Shown: piece after piece, positions 7,921 to 16,811 of the stretch
How the letters are laid out: every line of letters starts with the position of its first letter
Numbering within the stretch: position 1 is the stretch's first letter
Assembly (NCBI GenBank): GCA_002083515.1
Contig: LWDN01000035.1
Span: 198-64,197, forward strand
Source: Proteobacteria bacterium HN_bin10
GTDB taxonomy: Bacteria; Pseudomonadota; Alphaproteobacteria; Caulobacterales; Aquidulcibacteraceae
Length of the DNA stretch: 64,000 nt
Reading direction: 5' to 3'
The notes under the pieces: model-generated
The model's database searches: none
Told to the model about the DNA's origin: nothing
The model's input: only the letters and a program-made list of their open reading frames with translations
Translations under genes and position numbers: made by a program

Positions 7921-8335
7921 GGCAGGCCTTGTGCTTCGCTACGCCTTCCTGTGGCGGCGCGAAGCGGACCGTGGGCAGGAGGAGGGCGCCAAGGACAGAC
8001 CGGTCGTTGTCGTCGTGCTGCTGGCCGAAGGTGAGGAAGTGGTCGTGGCGCCGATCACAACCAAGCCGCCGCACGCCGGTGAGCTGGCGGTTGCGCTGCC
8101 AGCCCGCGTGCGCGCCCACCTCGGACTCGACGCCAAGCAAAACTGGATCAGCCTCGCCACGCTCAATCGCTTCGTCTGGCCGGGACCGGATCTGCGCGCG
8201 ATCCCGAAGCGCTCGCCGAAGACCGCCATCTACGGCTATATTCCGCAGGCGCTGCTCGATGATGTTCGCCGCATGGTGATGACGGAATTGGCCAAGCGCG
8301 TGCCCGGTTTAGTGGTGAAGCGAAGTACAGAATAG
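7901..8335 (+). CDS. PemK/MazF-like toxin
   Basis: The 144-residue protein is encoded directly after, and overlapping, the Phd-like antitoxin. It shows features of PemK-like growth inhibitors: DRPVVVVVLLAEGEEVVVAP followed by ITTKPP, then WISLATLNRFVWPGPDLRAI. Members of this group are generally endoribonucleases, but this variant is diverged and the catalytic residues cannot be assigned with confidence. The start at 7901 gives the 20-bp overlap; a GTG at 7931 is an alternative. Together the two genes form a second toxin-antitoxin module next to the HigBA-like one. Confidence 0.7.
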   Translation: MLPARPEAGLVLRYAFLWRREADRGQEEGAKDRPVVVVVLLAEGEEVVVAPITTKPPHAGELAVALPARVRAHLGLDAKQNWISLATLNRFVWPGPDLRAIPKRSPKTAIYGYIPQALLDDVRRMVMTELAKRVPGLVVKRSTE

Positions 8336-8489
8336 CTATGCTGCTCTTCGGTGGTTCCGCGCCTTCCGAAGTTCGAACAGAACGGCAAAAAGTCGCGAAC
8401 CCGGAATGACGAGGCCCAAATTTCGCCGGGAACAGACATGAGCCCCCGGGCACAATATCGGTTGGGCGAACCGAGGCCTTCATCTGTCG

Positions 8490-10088
8490 TCAACGCATCG
8501 CTTCCAACGCCCCGATCAGAGTTTGGGCTTGACCAATCCAGAAGGCGTCATGTGTTTGCTGATAGCCCTCAAGCGCGGCATGAGCCGAAGCCAGAGCTTC
8601 GTCCAGATGGGAACTGTCACCGCGATCGACCAGCATCCCTAGGGCGTTGGCCAAGCAGAGCTGTGAGTCCGCCCAGCCGTGCAGGTCTTCGCTTCGCGTG
8701 CGCACTTCTAGGGCAGCGCGAAAAGCGGAGACCGCGTCACGCAACGCCTGGTCGTCGCCACGCTCGCCCAACTTGGTAAGTGCGACTCCCAGATTGTTTT
8801 GACCTCGGGCCCACAGGACCGGCGACCTTTCACGCGTGTGCACCTCAAGCGCCGCTCGGTGGGCTGTGATGGCGTCATGGACGGCCTGTTCATCACCGAG
8901 CCTCATGAGTGCGTTGCCAAGATTAGCTTGAACAAGCGCCCAACGCTCGGGGTTGTTTGTCGAGGTCCAAATCTCGAGCACCGCCCGATACGCCGCGACT
9001 GACTCGCGCAGCGGCTGCTCCGCACCGCTGCGTTCCCCCTGCACGCGAAGCGCATTGGCCAAATTGGTTTGATGGATTGCCCAAAGAGCAGGAGCGCGTT
9101 CGCGCGTGTCAACTTCGATGGCGGCTCGAAACGCCACGATGGCGTCCCGGAGGGCTTGGTCATTGCCCCGATCGCCGAGCACAAACAGGGCTGTACCGAG
9201 ACCGCCTTGAATTGTCGCCCAATCGCTGGGGGCGTCGCTCCGCGTTCGCACCTCCAGCGCGGCGCGAAACACGATGATGGACTCTTCTAGGGCTTGATTG
9301 TCACCGCGCTCGCCAAGAACGCGAAGCGCGTGGCCCATATAATGGTGCGTCATTGCCCAATCGGCGGGGTGCATGGCGCGCGGAACGAGCGGCAACACTT
9401 CTCGGTAGATGCGTACTGCCTCCCGCAAGTGGGTGGTCTCGCCGAACAATTCGCCGCGTTTAAGGAGGGACGCCGCCTGAAGTCTTCGATACATCCATTG
9501 CCCATGGGCGTCGCTGTCCGGGGCAGTCTGGGCCGACTGCGCATAGAACGTCGCCGCGCTCAGGTAATCAGCAGCAATGTAAGCCAAACGGCCGCGCTCG
9601 CCGACGGTTTGCGCCGCACGCGTCTGCCGGGCAGCGAGTCGCGCGCGGTCCCGCGCAATGCCGGCAAGATCGCTTTGTGCGGCCTGCGCCAAGAGCTGAT
9701 CGCCGCGCGTGAGATCGCCCACTTCTATTGCCGCGCGAGCTTGTGACAACAGCGCCGCCACCGCTGGATCGTCCGCTTGTTGCATGGCCGTGAGCTGACT
9801 TTGCAACTCGGCCACCTGTTGGGCGCGCTCGTCGATGGAAACTAGAACTTGATCGAGATCGAAGCGGCCGTTGACGACGAGGTTGGCGCTGACCCGTTCT
9901 GCCACCGCAGCCAAGGCGCGCTCCGACGCGCCGCGCGCGGCAGCGGCTCGCTGCACTTCGTCTTGCACCGCACGCCATTGTGCTACGGTGACTCCAGCAG
10001 CGCGGACGTTGTCGGGAAGCGCTTGGGCAGACGCCGGCTGCGCGCTGCACAGCACGCCGGCAAATAATGCTGAAAGCAAAAGCCGCAT
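8490..10088 (-). CDS. secreted TPR-repeat protein
   Basis: The 532-residue protein starts with a Sec signal peptide (MRLLLSALFAGVLCSAQPAS, cleavage near AQA). A helical region of about 170 residues follows. Then come five to six degenerate repeats of about 50 residues each, spanning about 235-520, with the consensus W-A-x2-Q-x2-L-G-N-A-L-x2-L-G-(E/D)-R-G and A-x2-A-(F/Y)-R-A-A-L-E-V-x-T-R. This is the tetratricopeptide-type pattern seen in scaffold proteins. No catalytic domain is visible, so the likely role is protein binding in the periplasm. It is flanked by gaps of about 150-175 bp and stands alone. Confidence 0.8.
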   Translation of the reverse strand: MRLLLSALFAGVLCSAQPASAQALPDNVRAAGVTVAQWRAVQDEVQRAAAARGASERALAAVAERVSANLVVNGRFDLDQVLVSIDERAQQVAELQSQLTAMQQADDPAVAALLSQARAAIEVGDLTRGDQLLAQAAQSDLAGIARDRARLAARQTRAAQTVGERGRLAYIAADYLSAATFYAQSAQTAPDSDAHGQWMYRRLQAASLLKRGELFGETTHLREAVRIYREVLPLVPRAMHPADWAMTHHYMGHALRVLGERGDNQALEESIIVFRAALEVRTRSDAPSDWATIQGGLGTALFVLGDRGNDQALRDAIVAFRAAIEVDTRERAPALWAIHQTNLANALRVQGERSGAEQPLRESVAAYRAVLEIWTSTNNPERWALVQANLGNALMRLGDEQAVHDAITAHRAALEVHTRERSPVLWARGQNNLGVALTKLGERGDDQALRDAVSAFRAALEVRTRSEDLHGWADSQLCLANALGMLVDRGDSSHLDEALASAHAALEGYQQTHDAFWIGQAQTLIGALEAMR

Positions 10089-10263
10089 GATCCATCCCGC
10101 CTGAGCAGAATAACGCGCTCAGTACGCGTTCGCGAGTCCGCGAAGAGATGTGTAGCTTGTATTACAGCGGCAGCAGAACCATTGCTCACACCGCCTCACC
10201 GCACCCCGCGTTTGCCAATGCTGGTTGGCAGCACGTTCCTGGCCAGATTTTGCCTCCCGGAGG

Positions 10264-11442
10264 CTAAGCCGCCTTCGCCTTTTTCGCCATCAGCTTGGCG
10301 AAGCGCTCGAACAAATAGTGGCTGTCCTGCGGGCCAGGGGAGGCTTCGGGGTGATACTGCACGCTGAACACCGGCATGCCTTCGAGTTCGATGCCGCAAT
10401 TGGAGCCATCGAACAGCGACACGTGGGTTTCCTTCACGCCCCTGGGCAAAGTCTTCGGATCGATGGCGAAGCCGTGATTCATCGACACGATCTCGACCTT
10501 GCCGGTGGTTTTGTCTTGTACGGGATGGTTGGCGCCGTGATGGCCTTGCGCCATCTTCATCGTGCGCGCGCCGAGCGCCAGGCCCAGCATCTGATGGCCG
10601 AGACACACGCCCATCACCGGCACGCCGCTCTCGACCAGCTTCTTGATCTGCGGCGCGGCGTATTTGCCGGTCGCGGCCGGATCGCCCGGGCCGTTGGAGA
10701 GCAGCACGCCGTCCGGCTTGTGCGCCAGCGCTTCTTCCGCCGTCGCTGTCGCGGGGAGCACGATGCACTTGGCGCCGATGTCGCCCAGCGCGCGCAGGAT
10801 GTTGCGCTTGACGCCATAATCCATGACCACGACGGTGAATTTCGGTTTCGCTGCCGGCGCCACGCCCACCGGCCATTGCCAGCGTTTCTCGGCGACGACG
10901 TAGTTTTGCGCCGTCGTCACGTCCTTGGCGAGGTCCAGTCCGTCGAGCCCGCTCCACGCTTTGGCGCGCGCTTTCAAAGCGTCCAGATCGAACTTGCCGT
11001 CGGGCGCGTGCGCGATCACCGCGTTCGGCATGCCGCGCTCGCGGATGCGCTTGGTCAGCGCGCGCGTGTCGAGGCCGGCGAGGGCGATGACGTTGCGCTT
11101 CTTGAGCCAAGCATCGAGGTTGTCTTCAGCACGCCAGTTGGAGGGTTGCGTCGGGCGCGTGCGGAAGACGGCGCCGCGCGCCGCGGCCGCCGCCGCCGGT
11201 GAGGAAGTTTCGGTGTCGGCGTCGTTGGTCCCGACATTGCCGATGTGCGGGAAGGTGAAGACGACGATCTGGGCGGCGTAGGAGGGGTCGGTCAGGATTT
11301 CCTGGTACCCCGTCATTGCCGTGTTGAAGCAGACCTCGCCTTCGGCGGCGCCGACGGCCCCCAAACCTTCGCCCAGGAAAATGGAACCATCGGCGAGCAC
11401 GAGGGCGCCGGTGGCGGCGGGAGATTGAGTCGATTGGGCCAA
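10264..11442 (-). CDS. carA: carbamoyl-phosphate synthase small subunit CarA
   Basis: CarA is the glutaminase subunit that feeds ammonia to CarB for arginine and pyrimidine synthesis. The 392-residue protein has the N-terminal CPSase small-chain domain ([20 protein letters not shown]) and a C-terminal class I glutamine amidotransferase domain. That domain carries the nucleophile in [15 protein letters not shown] and the His-x-Glu pair in [16 protein letters not shown]. Length and motifs are standard. carB is not in the window. Confidence 0.96.
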   Translation of the reverse strand: MAQSTQSPAATGALVLADGSIFLGEGLGAVGAAEGEVCFNTAMTGYQEILTDPSYAAQIVVFTFPHIGNVGTNDADTETSSPAAAAAARGAVFRTRPTQPSNWRAEDNLDAWLKKRNVIALAGLDTRALTKRIRERGMPNAVIAHAPDGKFDLDALKARAKAWSGLDGLDLAKDVTTAQNYVVAEKRWQWPVGVAPAAKPKFTVVVMDYGVKRNILRALGDIGAKCIVLPATATAEEALAHKPDGVLLSNGPGDPAATGKYAAPQIKKLVESGVPVMGVCLGHQMLGLALGARTMKMAQGHHGANHPVQDKTTGKVEIVSMNHGFAIDPKTLPRGVKETHVSLFDGSNCGIELEGMPVFSVQYHPEASPGPQDSHYLFERFAKLMAKKAKAA

Positions 11443-11592
11443 AGCGGCAGTGGAATAGGGTGCGCCGGGCGGGGTGTCAAAACAGCCCAGTTCGGGCCGG
11501 CCGGCAGCCGCCGCCGCACCCCTGCCGCAAAGGTGAACACGCTGTCAGCCATGCGAGTTGGCGGGCGGATGACGGGATTGTAAGGTTCCAGG

Positions 11593-13704
11593 GTGGGGAC
11601 GTGGACGACCAGACTTTGCGCCCAGGCGGCCGCCTTTGGGCTCGCCCTCGCAGCTGCCGGCTGCGGGGATTCGGATCGCGTGGCCGTACCACCCCAGGCG
11701 GATGCGCCGCTGATTGCGCGCGCTGCGCTCTTCGGCGAACCCGCCCGGCAGAATGGGCAGATATCCCCCCGCGGCGACCGCATCGCCTTCCTCGCTCCCC
11801 GCGACGGAGTGACCAATCTCTGGGTGGTGTCTGCCGACGCCATGGATCAGCCGCGCCCGGTCACTGATGAACGCACGCGCGGACTCTCTGCGTATCGCTG
11901 GGCCGCCGACGGTTCGACCCTGCTCTACCTCCAGGACGACCGCGGCGACGAGAACTGGCGGCTGTTTGCCGTCGACGTCGCAGGCGGCGCGCGAGCGCTG
12001 ACGCCCGCCGGGCTCCGGGCGGACATTTTAGGGGTCGGCGCCGCCGATCCCGGCGCGGTTGTGGTTACGCTGAACGAGCGCGATCGCGCTTGGCCTGATG
12101 TTGTACGCATAGACCTAGCTACCGGCGCGCGCACGGTCCTGCTGCGCAATACCGGCTATCGAAGTTTTTTGCTCGACCGTCAGAACAATGTGCGCCTTGG
12201 CGTGCGGCCGACGCGCGATGGCGGCGCCGACGTGGTTGCTTTCGATGAGCGCGGGCGCGCCTCGACCTTGTTCACCGTGCCGTTCGAGCACGCTCTGTCG
12301 TTGCGTCTGATCGGGTTCGAGGCCGACGGGCGAAGCTTTCTGATGCTCGATTCAAGCGGCGCCCCGGATGCGCCGCCGCGCGATCGAGTGGCGTTGTGGC
12401 GCGTGGACGCTGTGACGGGGGCACGCACGCTGTTGGGCGAAGGCGCCGGCGCCGATGTTGTCGATGTTTGGATCGACGAAGCCACCGGCGCGCCGCAGGC
12501 CTTCGCCACCGAGTATCTGCGCCGCGACTGGCGCGCGCTCAATGCCGACAGCCGGGCCGACCTCGATTTCCTTGAGCGCCAGCTCATTGGCGAGTTCACG
12601 GTCGTGTCGCGCAGCGCCGACAACACGCGCTGGGTCGTGCTGGAGGAGGGGCCAACGACGCCGCCGCGCTCGTACTTGTTCGATCGCGCCGGGCCGGCGG
12701 GGCGACGGATCACGTCGCTGTTTTCCCATCGCCCGGATTTGCAGCAGGCCGCGTTGCAGCCAATGGCGCCGCTGGAGATTACGGCGCGCGACGGGCTGAC
12801 GCTGGTCGCGTATCTTACTCTGCCCGGCGGCGCGGACGCTAATGGCGATGCGCGGCCGGAGCGGCCGCTGCCGCTGGTGCTGTTGCCGCATGACGGGCCG
12901 TGGTCGCGGGAGTCCTATGGGCTCAACGCTCTGCATCAATGGTTGGCCAATCGCGGCTATGCGGCGCTGAGCGTGAACTACCGCGGTTCGGCCGGATTTG
13001 GCGCCGCCTTTCTCAACGCCGGCAACGGCCAATGGGGCCGCGCCATGCAGAACGATCTGCTCGACGCGGTGCAATGGGCGACGGCTCAAGGCGTCGCCGA
13101 GCCGGATCGTGTCGCCATCGTGGGCGAGGGCTTCGGCGGGTATGCCGCGCTTTCAGCGCTTGCTTTCACCGACCGCTTCCAGTGCGGCGCAAGCTTCGCC
13201 GGGCCCGCCAATCTCTTCGCCATGCTCGATGTGTCGCCACAAGCCGAGCGCGAGGCGCTATACCGCCGCGTCGCCGATGCGCGCGTTGAGGTCGGGCGGC
13301 AAACACTACGTGAGCGCTCGCCGCTGTTTCATGCGCTGCGCATCCGTGCGCCGCTGCTGATCGCCTCGGGCCTCCGCGACCCGCGCCTTACGCGCGCCGA
13401 GAGCGACCAGCTGGCGCAGGCTGTGCGCCCGCATGGCAAGCTCACCTATCTCGTTTTCCCGCAAGAGGGTCGCAGGCTCATGCGTCCGCAGAACCGGCTC
13501 TCCTATCTTGCCGTGCTCGAACATTTCCTTGGCGACTGCCTGGCTGGGCGCGTGGAGCCGGTGGCGGCGTCGTTCGAGGGCGCCGAGATCGACGTCTATG
13601 ACGGCGCCATCAACGTGCCGGGCTTAAGCGCCTTTGCGCGGCGTCCTGCGGCGGCGCCCGCTCCTGCTTTGCCGCAGCAGGATGAAGACGCAAGTATCGA
13701 TTAG
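11593..13704 (+). CDS. S9 (prolyl oligopeptidase)-fold lipoprotein, probably catalytically dead
   Basis: The 703-residue protein has a lipoprotein-type signal (LALAAAGC, Cys at about residue 24). It continues with a beta-propeller-like region with SPRGDRIAF and WAADGSTLLYLQDDRGDENW repeats, and ends in an alpha/beta-hydrolase domain from about residue 390. The architecture is that of S9 dipeptidyl/acylaminoacyl peptidases. However, the nucleophile motif GxSxGG reads GEGFGG, with Gly513 where Ser should be. The catalytic His motif EGHGF reads EGRRL, with Arg627 instead of His. Asp596 (GLRDPRL) is kept. The frame is intact over 700 codons, which suggests a retained non-enzymatic role such as binding. 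Its end overlaps the convergent glycosyltransferase by 4 bp. Confidence 0.85.
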   Translation: MGTWTTRLCAQAAAFGLALAAAGCGDSDRVAVPPQADAPLIARAALFGEPARQNGQISPRGDRIAFLAPRDGVTNLWVVSADAMDQPRPVTDERTRGLSAYRWAADGSTLLYLQDDRGDENWRLFAVDVAGGARALTPAGLRADILGVGAADPGAVVVTLNERDRAWPDVVRIDLATGARTVLLRNTGYRSFLLDRQNNVRLGVRPTRDGGADVVAFDERGRASTLFTVPFEHALSLRLIGFEADGRSFLMLDSSGAPDAPPRDRVALWRVDAVTGARTLLGEGAGADVVDVWIDEATGAPQAFATEYLRRDWRALNADSRADLDFLERQLIGEFTVVSRSADNTRWVVLEEGPTTPPRSYLFDRAGPAGRRITSLFSHRPDLQQAALQPMAPLEITARDGLTLVAYLTLPGGADANGDARPERPLPLVLLPHDGPWSRESYGLNALHQWLANRGYAALSVNYRGSAGFGAAFLNAGNGQWGRAMQNDLLDAVQWATAQGVAEPDRVAIVGEGFGGYAALSALAFTDRFQCGASFAGPANLFAMLDVSPQAEREALYRRVADARVEVGRQTLRERSPLFHALRIRAPLLIASGLRDPRLTRAESDQLAQAVRPHGKLTYLVFPQEGRRLMRPQNRLSYLAVLEHFLGDCLAGRVEPVAASFEGAEIDVYDGAINVPGLSAFARRPAAAPAPALPQQDEDASID

Positions 13705-14699
13705 GCTGCGGCCTGATCGCCGAACACGCGCTCCGCCGTCCGCTGCGGATCGCGCCAATTGAGCATTTTCTTGCCCATTTTTCGAACGCCGTTGCGCTCG
13801 ACGAGTTCGGGCCACCTCTTGCGCAATTGATCGCGGTCGAAGTCCATCGCCGCGTTGTTCGAAACGCGCGCGGCTTCTTCGGCGCTCATATAATGCTCGC
13901 AAATTGAGGTTGGCGCATCGATGATGGCGAAGCCCGCCTGCCAGATCGCCAACGAGAGGTCGCTGTCGGCTTTGTAGAAGGCGAAATCGTCTTCGTTGGC
14001 GTAGCCGGCGGCGTGCAGCGCGGCGCGCGTGTAGATACCATGATTGACCATCAAATTGCCGCCCAAGGTCCGCTGCACGTAATAGTCCGACTCTGCCGGC
14101 CAATTGCGGAAATAGAAGGCGCAGGCGCCCACATTGACGCCCGCCCGCGCAGCTTCATCCATGCGCTGCAACGCGGCGCCAATGGCGTTGGGCAACAAGT
14201 AGCAATCGTCGGAAATCATTACGATGCGCTCGGCGCTGGCAGCGCGGAAACCGATATTCATGAACTGGCCCCAGGTCATGCGCCGCCGCGCTTGGCCCTG
14301 ATGCTCGTAGCGATTGTGTTGAACGACTGTCACGATGTCAGTTTGCTCGGCAAGCCACTCGATCGAACCGTCTTTCGAACCGCCGTCGACCACCACGATC
14401 TCGCCGCGCAGGCCATCGAAATTGTCGCGCACTGAGCGAATGGCGTGCTGCAGCAACGGCCGCCGATTGTAGCTGCCCAACACCACAGAAACCTCGGCGC
14501 GGTCGTCGATATTCGGCGGCCGGCCGGGAGAAGCGGCGGGCTGCCGCCGTGTGCGCGGACGTATGGGACCAACCTCGGCGTCGGCGAGATAGCGGAGGTG
14601 CGCCTCCGGCGGCGCCTGCGGGCGCGAGCGTCCGATGGCGAACAAGCCGTCGATGAACGCGGCAATCTGCCCGATGAGGGAGTCCCGGTCCGCCGCCAT
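13701..14699 (-). CDS. family 2 glycosyltransferase
   Basis: The 332-residue protein has the GT-A fold of GT2 enzymes starting at about residue 70. It shows SVVLGSYNRRPLLQHAIRSV, then EIVVVDGGSKDGS and the acidic nucleotide-sugar/metal motif MISDDCYLL. A loop with DSDLSLAIWQAGF follows. The first 65 residues are a helical, Pro-rich extension. No membrane segment is evident, so it acts in the cytoplasm on an activated sugar; donor and acceptor are unknown. It is divergent from a second GT2 gene 113 bp away and belongs to the polysaccharide cluster 13.7-19.1 kb. Confidence 0.85.
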   Translation of the reverse strand: MAADRDSLIGQIAAFIDGLFAIGRSRPQAPPEAHLRYLADAEVGPIRPRTRRQPAASPGRPPNIDDRAEVSVVLGSYNRRPLLQHAIRSVRDNFDGLRGEIVVVDGGSKDGSIEWLAEQTDIVTVVQHNRYEHQGQARRRMTWGQFMNIGFRAASAERIVMISDDCYLLPNAIGAALQRMDEAARAGVNVGACAFYFRNWPAESDYYVQRTLGGNLMVNHGIYTRAALHAAGYANEDDFAFYKADSDLSLAIWQAGFAIIDAPTSICEHYMSAEEAARVSNNAAMDFDRDQLRKRWPELVERNGVRKMGKKMLNWRDPQRTAERVFGDQAAA

Positions 14700-14812
14700 T
14701 CGCTTTTCCCCACATTCTCGCGCCTTTCTTCTCGCAAGCTCCGGCGCTGTGCAACCTTACTCAGCGCCGCAAGGTTGTTCCGCGAGCCCGGAGGGGGTAA
14801 TGCCGGCCCGGG

Positions 14813-15793
14813 ATGAACGCCGCCGAGAAGACGACAAAGCCCGCTGCCGCGCCGCGTCTGGCGGTGGTCGTCGGCACGTTCAACAGGCTCGATCAGATCA
14901 GGCGCTGCATTGACAGCATCCGCCGCGAGACCCGCGCGCCGACCGTCATCTACGTCACCGACGCCGGCTCGACCGACGGCACCGAGGACTATCTCCGCGC
15001 CAGCGCCGCGCCCGATCTCGTCCCGATCTTGGCGGGACGCAAGCTTGGCCAGGCCAAGGCCTACAATGATGTGTTCCGCAGCCTCGACACGCCGTACGCG
15101 GCGTGGCTCAGCGACGACAACGAGGTCGTCAACGGCGGCCTGGATGTCGCGCTGGATATTCTGGAGAGCGATCGCCGCATCGGCATGGTCGGGCTCAAGG
15201 TGCGCGACAAAGAGGGGCCATTCGTCAAGGCGCCCTATATCGGCGGCATTTCAAAAGCCGGCATTTTGAACGTGAACCAGGGCGTGTTGCCGACACAGGT
15301 GCTGCGCGACGTCGGCTATTTCAGCGAAACCTTCGGATTCTACGGCATCGACCCGGACCTTACCGCGAAGGTGCTCTATGCGGGTAAGGATGTCGTCTAC
15401 ACGCGCGTGGTCGCGATCCACCATTATCGCAACTGGCCGGCAGACAGGAACACGCCAGAATGGGCGGCGTTGCAGCAGCAGCACCGGAAGTCCGAAAGCT
15501 TGTACGCCGCCAAATACGGCGATTTTGGCCGCTACGACCTGTTCTATTGGCTGCGACGCGCATCGTGGAAGGCGGCGCGCGACGCGTTGGGCCCGAAATT
15601 CAGCCTCAACAGCCACAAAGAGTTCAACGGTCTGCTTGCGCGCGATTGGCACAACACCATCGCCTCGCGCCATGTAAGCTTGCTTGACCCGTGGCTCACC
15701 CGCGGCAAGCCCTATCATTTGCGCCAGAGCGCGCGCCCGCGCCGCTTGCCGCCCGACCCCGACCCGGCGGCCGTGCTGGCGCTGCAGGCCTAG
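14813..15793 (+). CDS. family 2 glycosyltransferase
   Basis: The 326-residue protein is a GT-A glycosyltransferase with AVVVGTFNRLDQIRRCIDSI at the N-terminus and VIYVTDAGSTDGTEDYL next. The Asp motif AAWLSDDNEVV is at about 100-110 and the FGFYGIDPDLTAKVLYAG segment at about 180-200. The C-terminal 60 residues are basic and Pro-rich. Substrates are unknown. It overlaps the convergent epimerase gene by 4 bp and pairs with the divergent GT2 gene. Confidence 0.85.
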   Translation: MNAAEKTTKPAAAPRLAVVVGTFNRLDQIRRCIDSIRRETRAPTVIYVTDAGSTDGTEDYLRASAAPDLVPILAGRKLGQAKAYNDVFRSLDTPYAAWLSDDNEVVNGGLDVALDILESDRRIGMVGLKVRDKEGPFVKAPYIGGISKAGILNVNQGVLPTQVLRDVGYFSETFGFYGIDPDLTAKVLYAGKDVVYTRVVAIHHYRNWPADRNTPEWAALQQQHRKSESLYAAKYGDFGRYDLFYWLRRASWKAARDALGPKFSLNSHKEFNGLLARDWHNTIASRHVSLLDPWLTRGKPYHLRQSARPRRLPPDPDPAAVLALQA

Positions 15794-16686
15794 GTTTGAT
15801 TGCGGACCCAGGCGGCGTAGCGGGCCAGTTCGTCCTCGAGCATTGCCGTTGGCGCGAAGCCGAAGGCCGTCGCGCGGGTCATGTCGGCGACCATGCTGTC
15901 CGGGTCTCCGGCTTTTGCGGCGCCCGAGAATGCGAGCTCTGCTGAGATTCCTAGAGCGCCGAGAAGGCGCTCCGCCAGGTCGCGCACGCTTGTGGCGCGG
16001 CCGCTGCCGCCGTTCAGGGTTGGCGGCGGCCGCAGGCTTGGGTCAGCGGCGCGGGCGATGAGCCGCGCGGCGTCGCCGATGGCGATGAAGTCGCGCCGCT
16101 CTTCGCCGGAGCCGAACAGAGTGAGGGGATTTTCGCCAGTCAGCGCGCGGCGGCTGAGTTCCCATAGCACTTGCTTGCGCAGACCGGGACCGTACACCGA
16201 GAAGAGACGCAGCGCCGTTGCGTCGAGCCCGTATTGCGCGCTCCACTCGGCGACCAAATCTTCCGCCCGTGCTTTGTGTTCGCCGTATGGAGAAACCGGG
16301 CGCTTCGGCAATCCTTCATGGAGCAGCTCGGTTCCAGCCGCGCCGTAGACGGCCGCGCTCGACATGAGCACGAGACGCGCCGCGGGGGCATGCGTGCGCA
16401 TGAATTCGAGCACACGCTGAGTCGACGTGACCGTGCGTTCGAAGTCCGCCGTGGGATCGCGCAACGACGCCGCAACGGACGAGCCGCCGGCGCAGTGGAT
16501 GATCGCGTCGGCGCCGCCGATCGCTTGGTTGAGGTGTTCCAGCGACTCCGGCGTCAGCGCGCCCCAGCGCGCCGCTGCAGCGCTCGGGCAGGGGCGGCCC
16601 GCATGCCCCGCCGCTGCGACGCGCCAACCTGATCGAGCGAGGTCGCCGGCGACATGCGCGCCGATGAAGCCGCCGGCCCCAGTCAC
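15790..16686 (-). CDS. NAD-dependent epimerase/dehydratase (extended SDR)
   Basis: The 298-residue protein is an extended short-chain dehydrogenase with the NAD-binding motif TGAGGFIGAHVAGDL at the very N-terminus, IIHCAGGSS, and LVLMSSAAVYG. The catalytic Tyr-x3-Lys is in SPYGEHKARAEDL. Such enzymes epimerise or dehydrate nucleotide sugars. The only usable start is a GTG that falls inside the first beta-strand; the upstream in-frame sequence (APTVI before VTGAGG) fits the missing strand residues but offers no ATG, GTG or TTG before a TAG. The start is therefore uncertain or non-canonical. Its location among glycosyltransferases supports a polysaccharide-precursor role. Confidence 0.85.
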   Translation of the reverse strand: MTGAGGFIGAHVAGDLARSGWRVAAAGHAGRPCPSAAAARWGALTPESLEHLNQAIGGADAIIHCAGGSSVAASLRDPTADFERTVTSTQRVLEFMRTHAPAARLVLMSSAAVYGAAGTELLHEGLPKRPVSPYGEHKARAEDLVAEWSAQYGLDATALRLFSVYGPGLRKQVLWELSRRALTGENPLTLFGSGEERRDFIAIGDAARLIARAADPSLRPPPTLNGGSGRATSVRDLAERLLGALGISAELAFSGAAKAGDPDSMVADMTRATAFGFAPTAMLEDELARYAAWVRNQT

Positions 16687-16811
16687 AATAACCGTTGGGG
16701 CTTGTGCAGATGGGGGCGGCGTTCTTACAGAGATGTGTGTGGACCCGTCGTGCGAGTGTGGCTTTGCCTAGAATGCCGGTCTTGCCGGGTCAATTGTGAG
16801 AGCGCGCTGCT

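Noticed and set aside
8394..8420. Partial copy of the CGTCATTCC element (CCCGGAATGACGAGG)
   Set aside because: Only one end is recognisable; there is no matching left arm, so I did not list it as a repeat copy.
8490..10088. Repetitive stretch considered as a CRISPR or tandem DNA repeat
   Set aside because: The ~150-bp periodicity is degenerate and in frame with the TPR protein repeats; there are no short identical repeats with unique spacers.
10240..10262. Hairpin GCCTCC/GGAGGC behind carA as a terminator
   Set aside because: On the carA strand the stem is followed by AAAA, not a T-run, so an intrinsic terminator is not supported.
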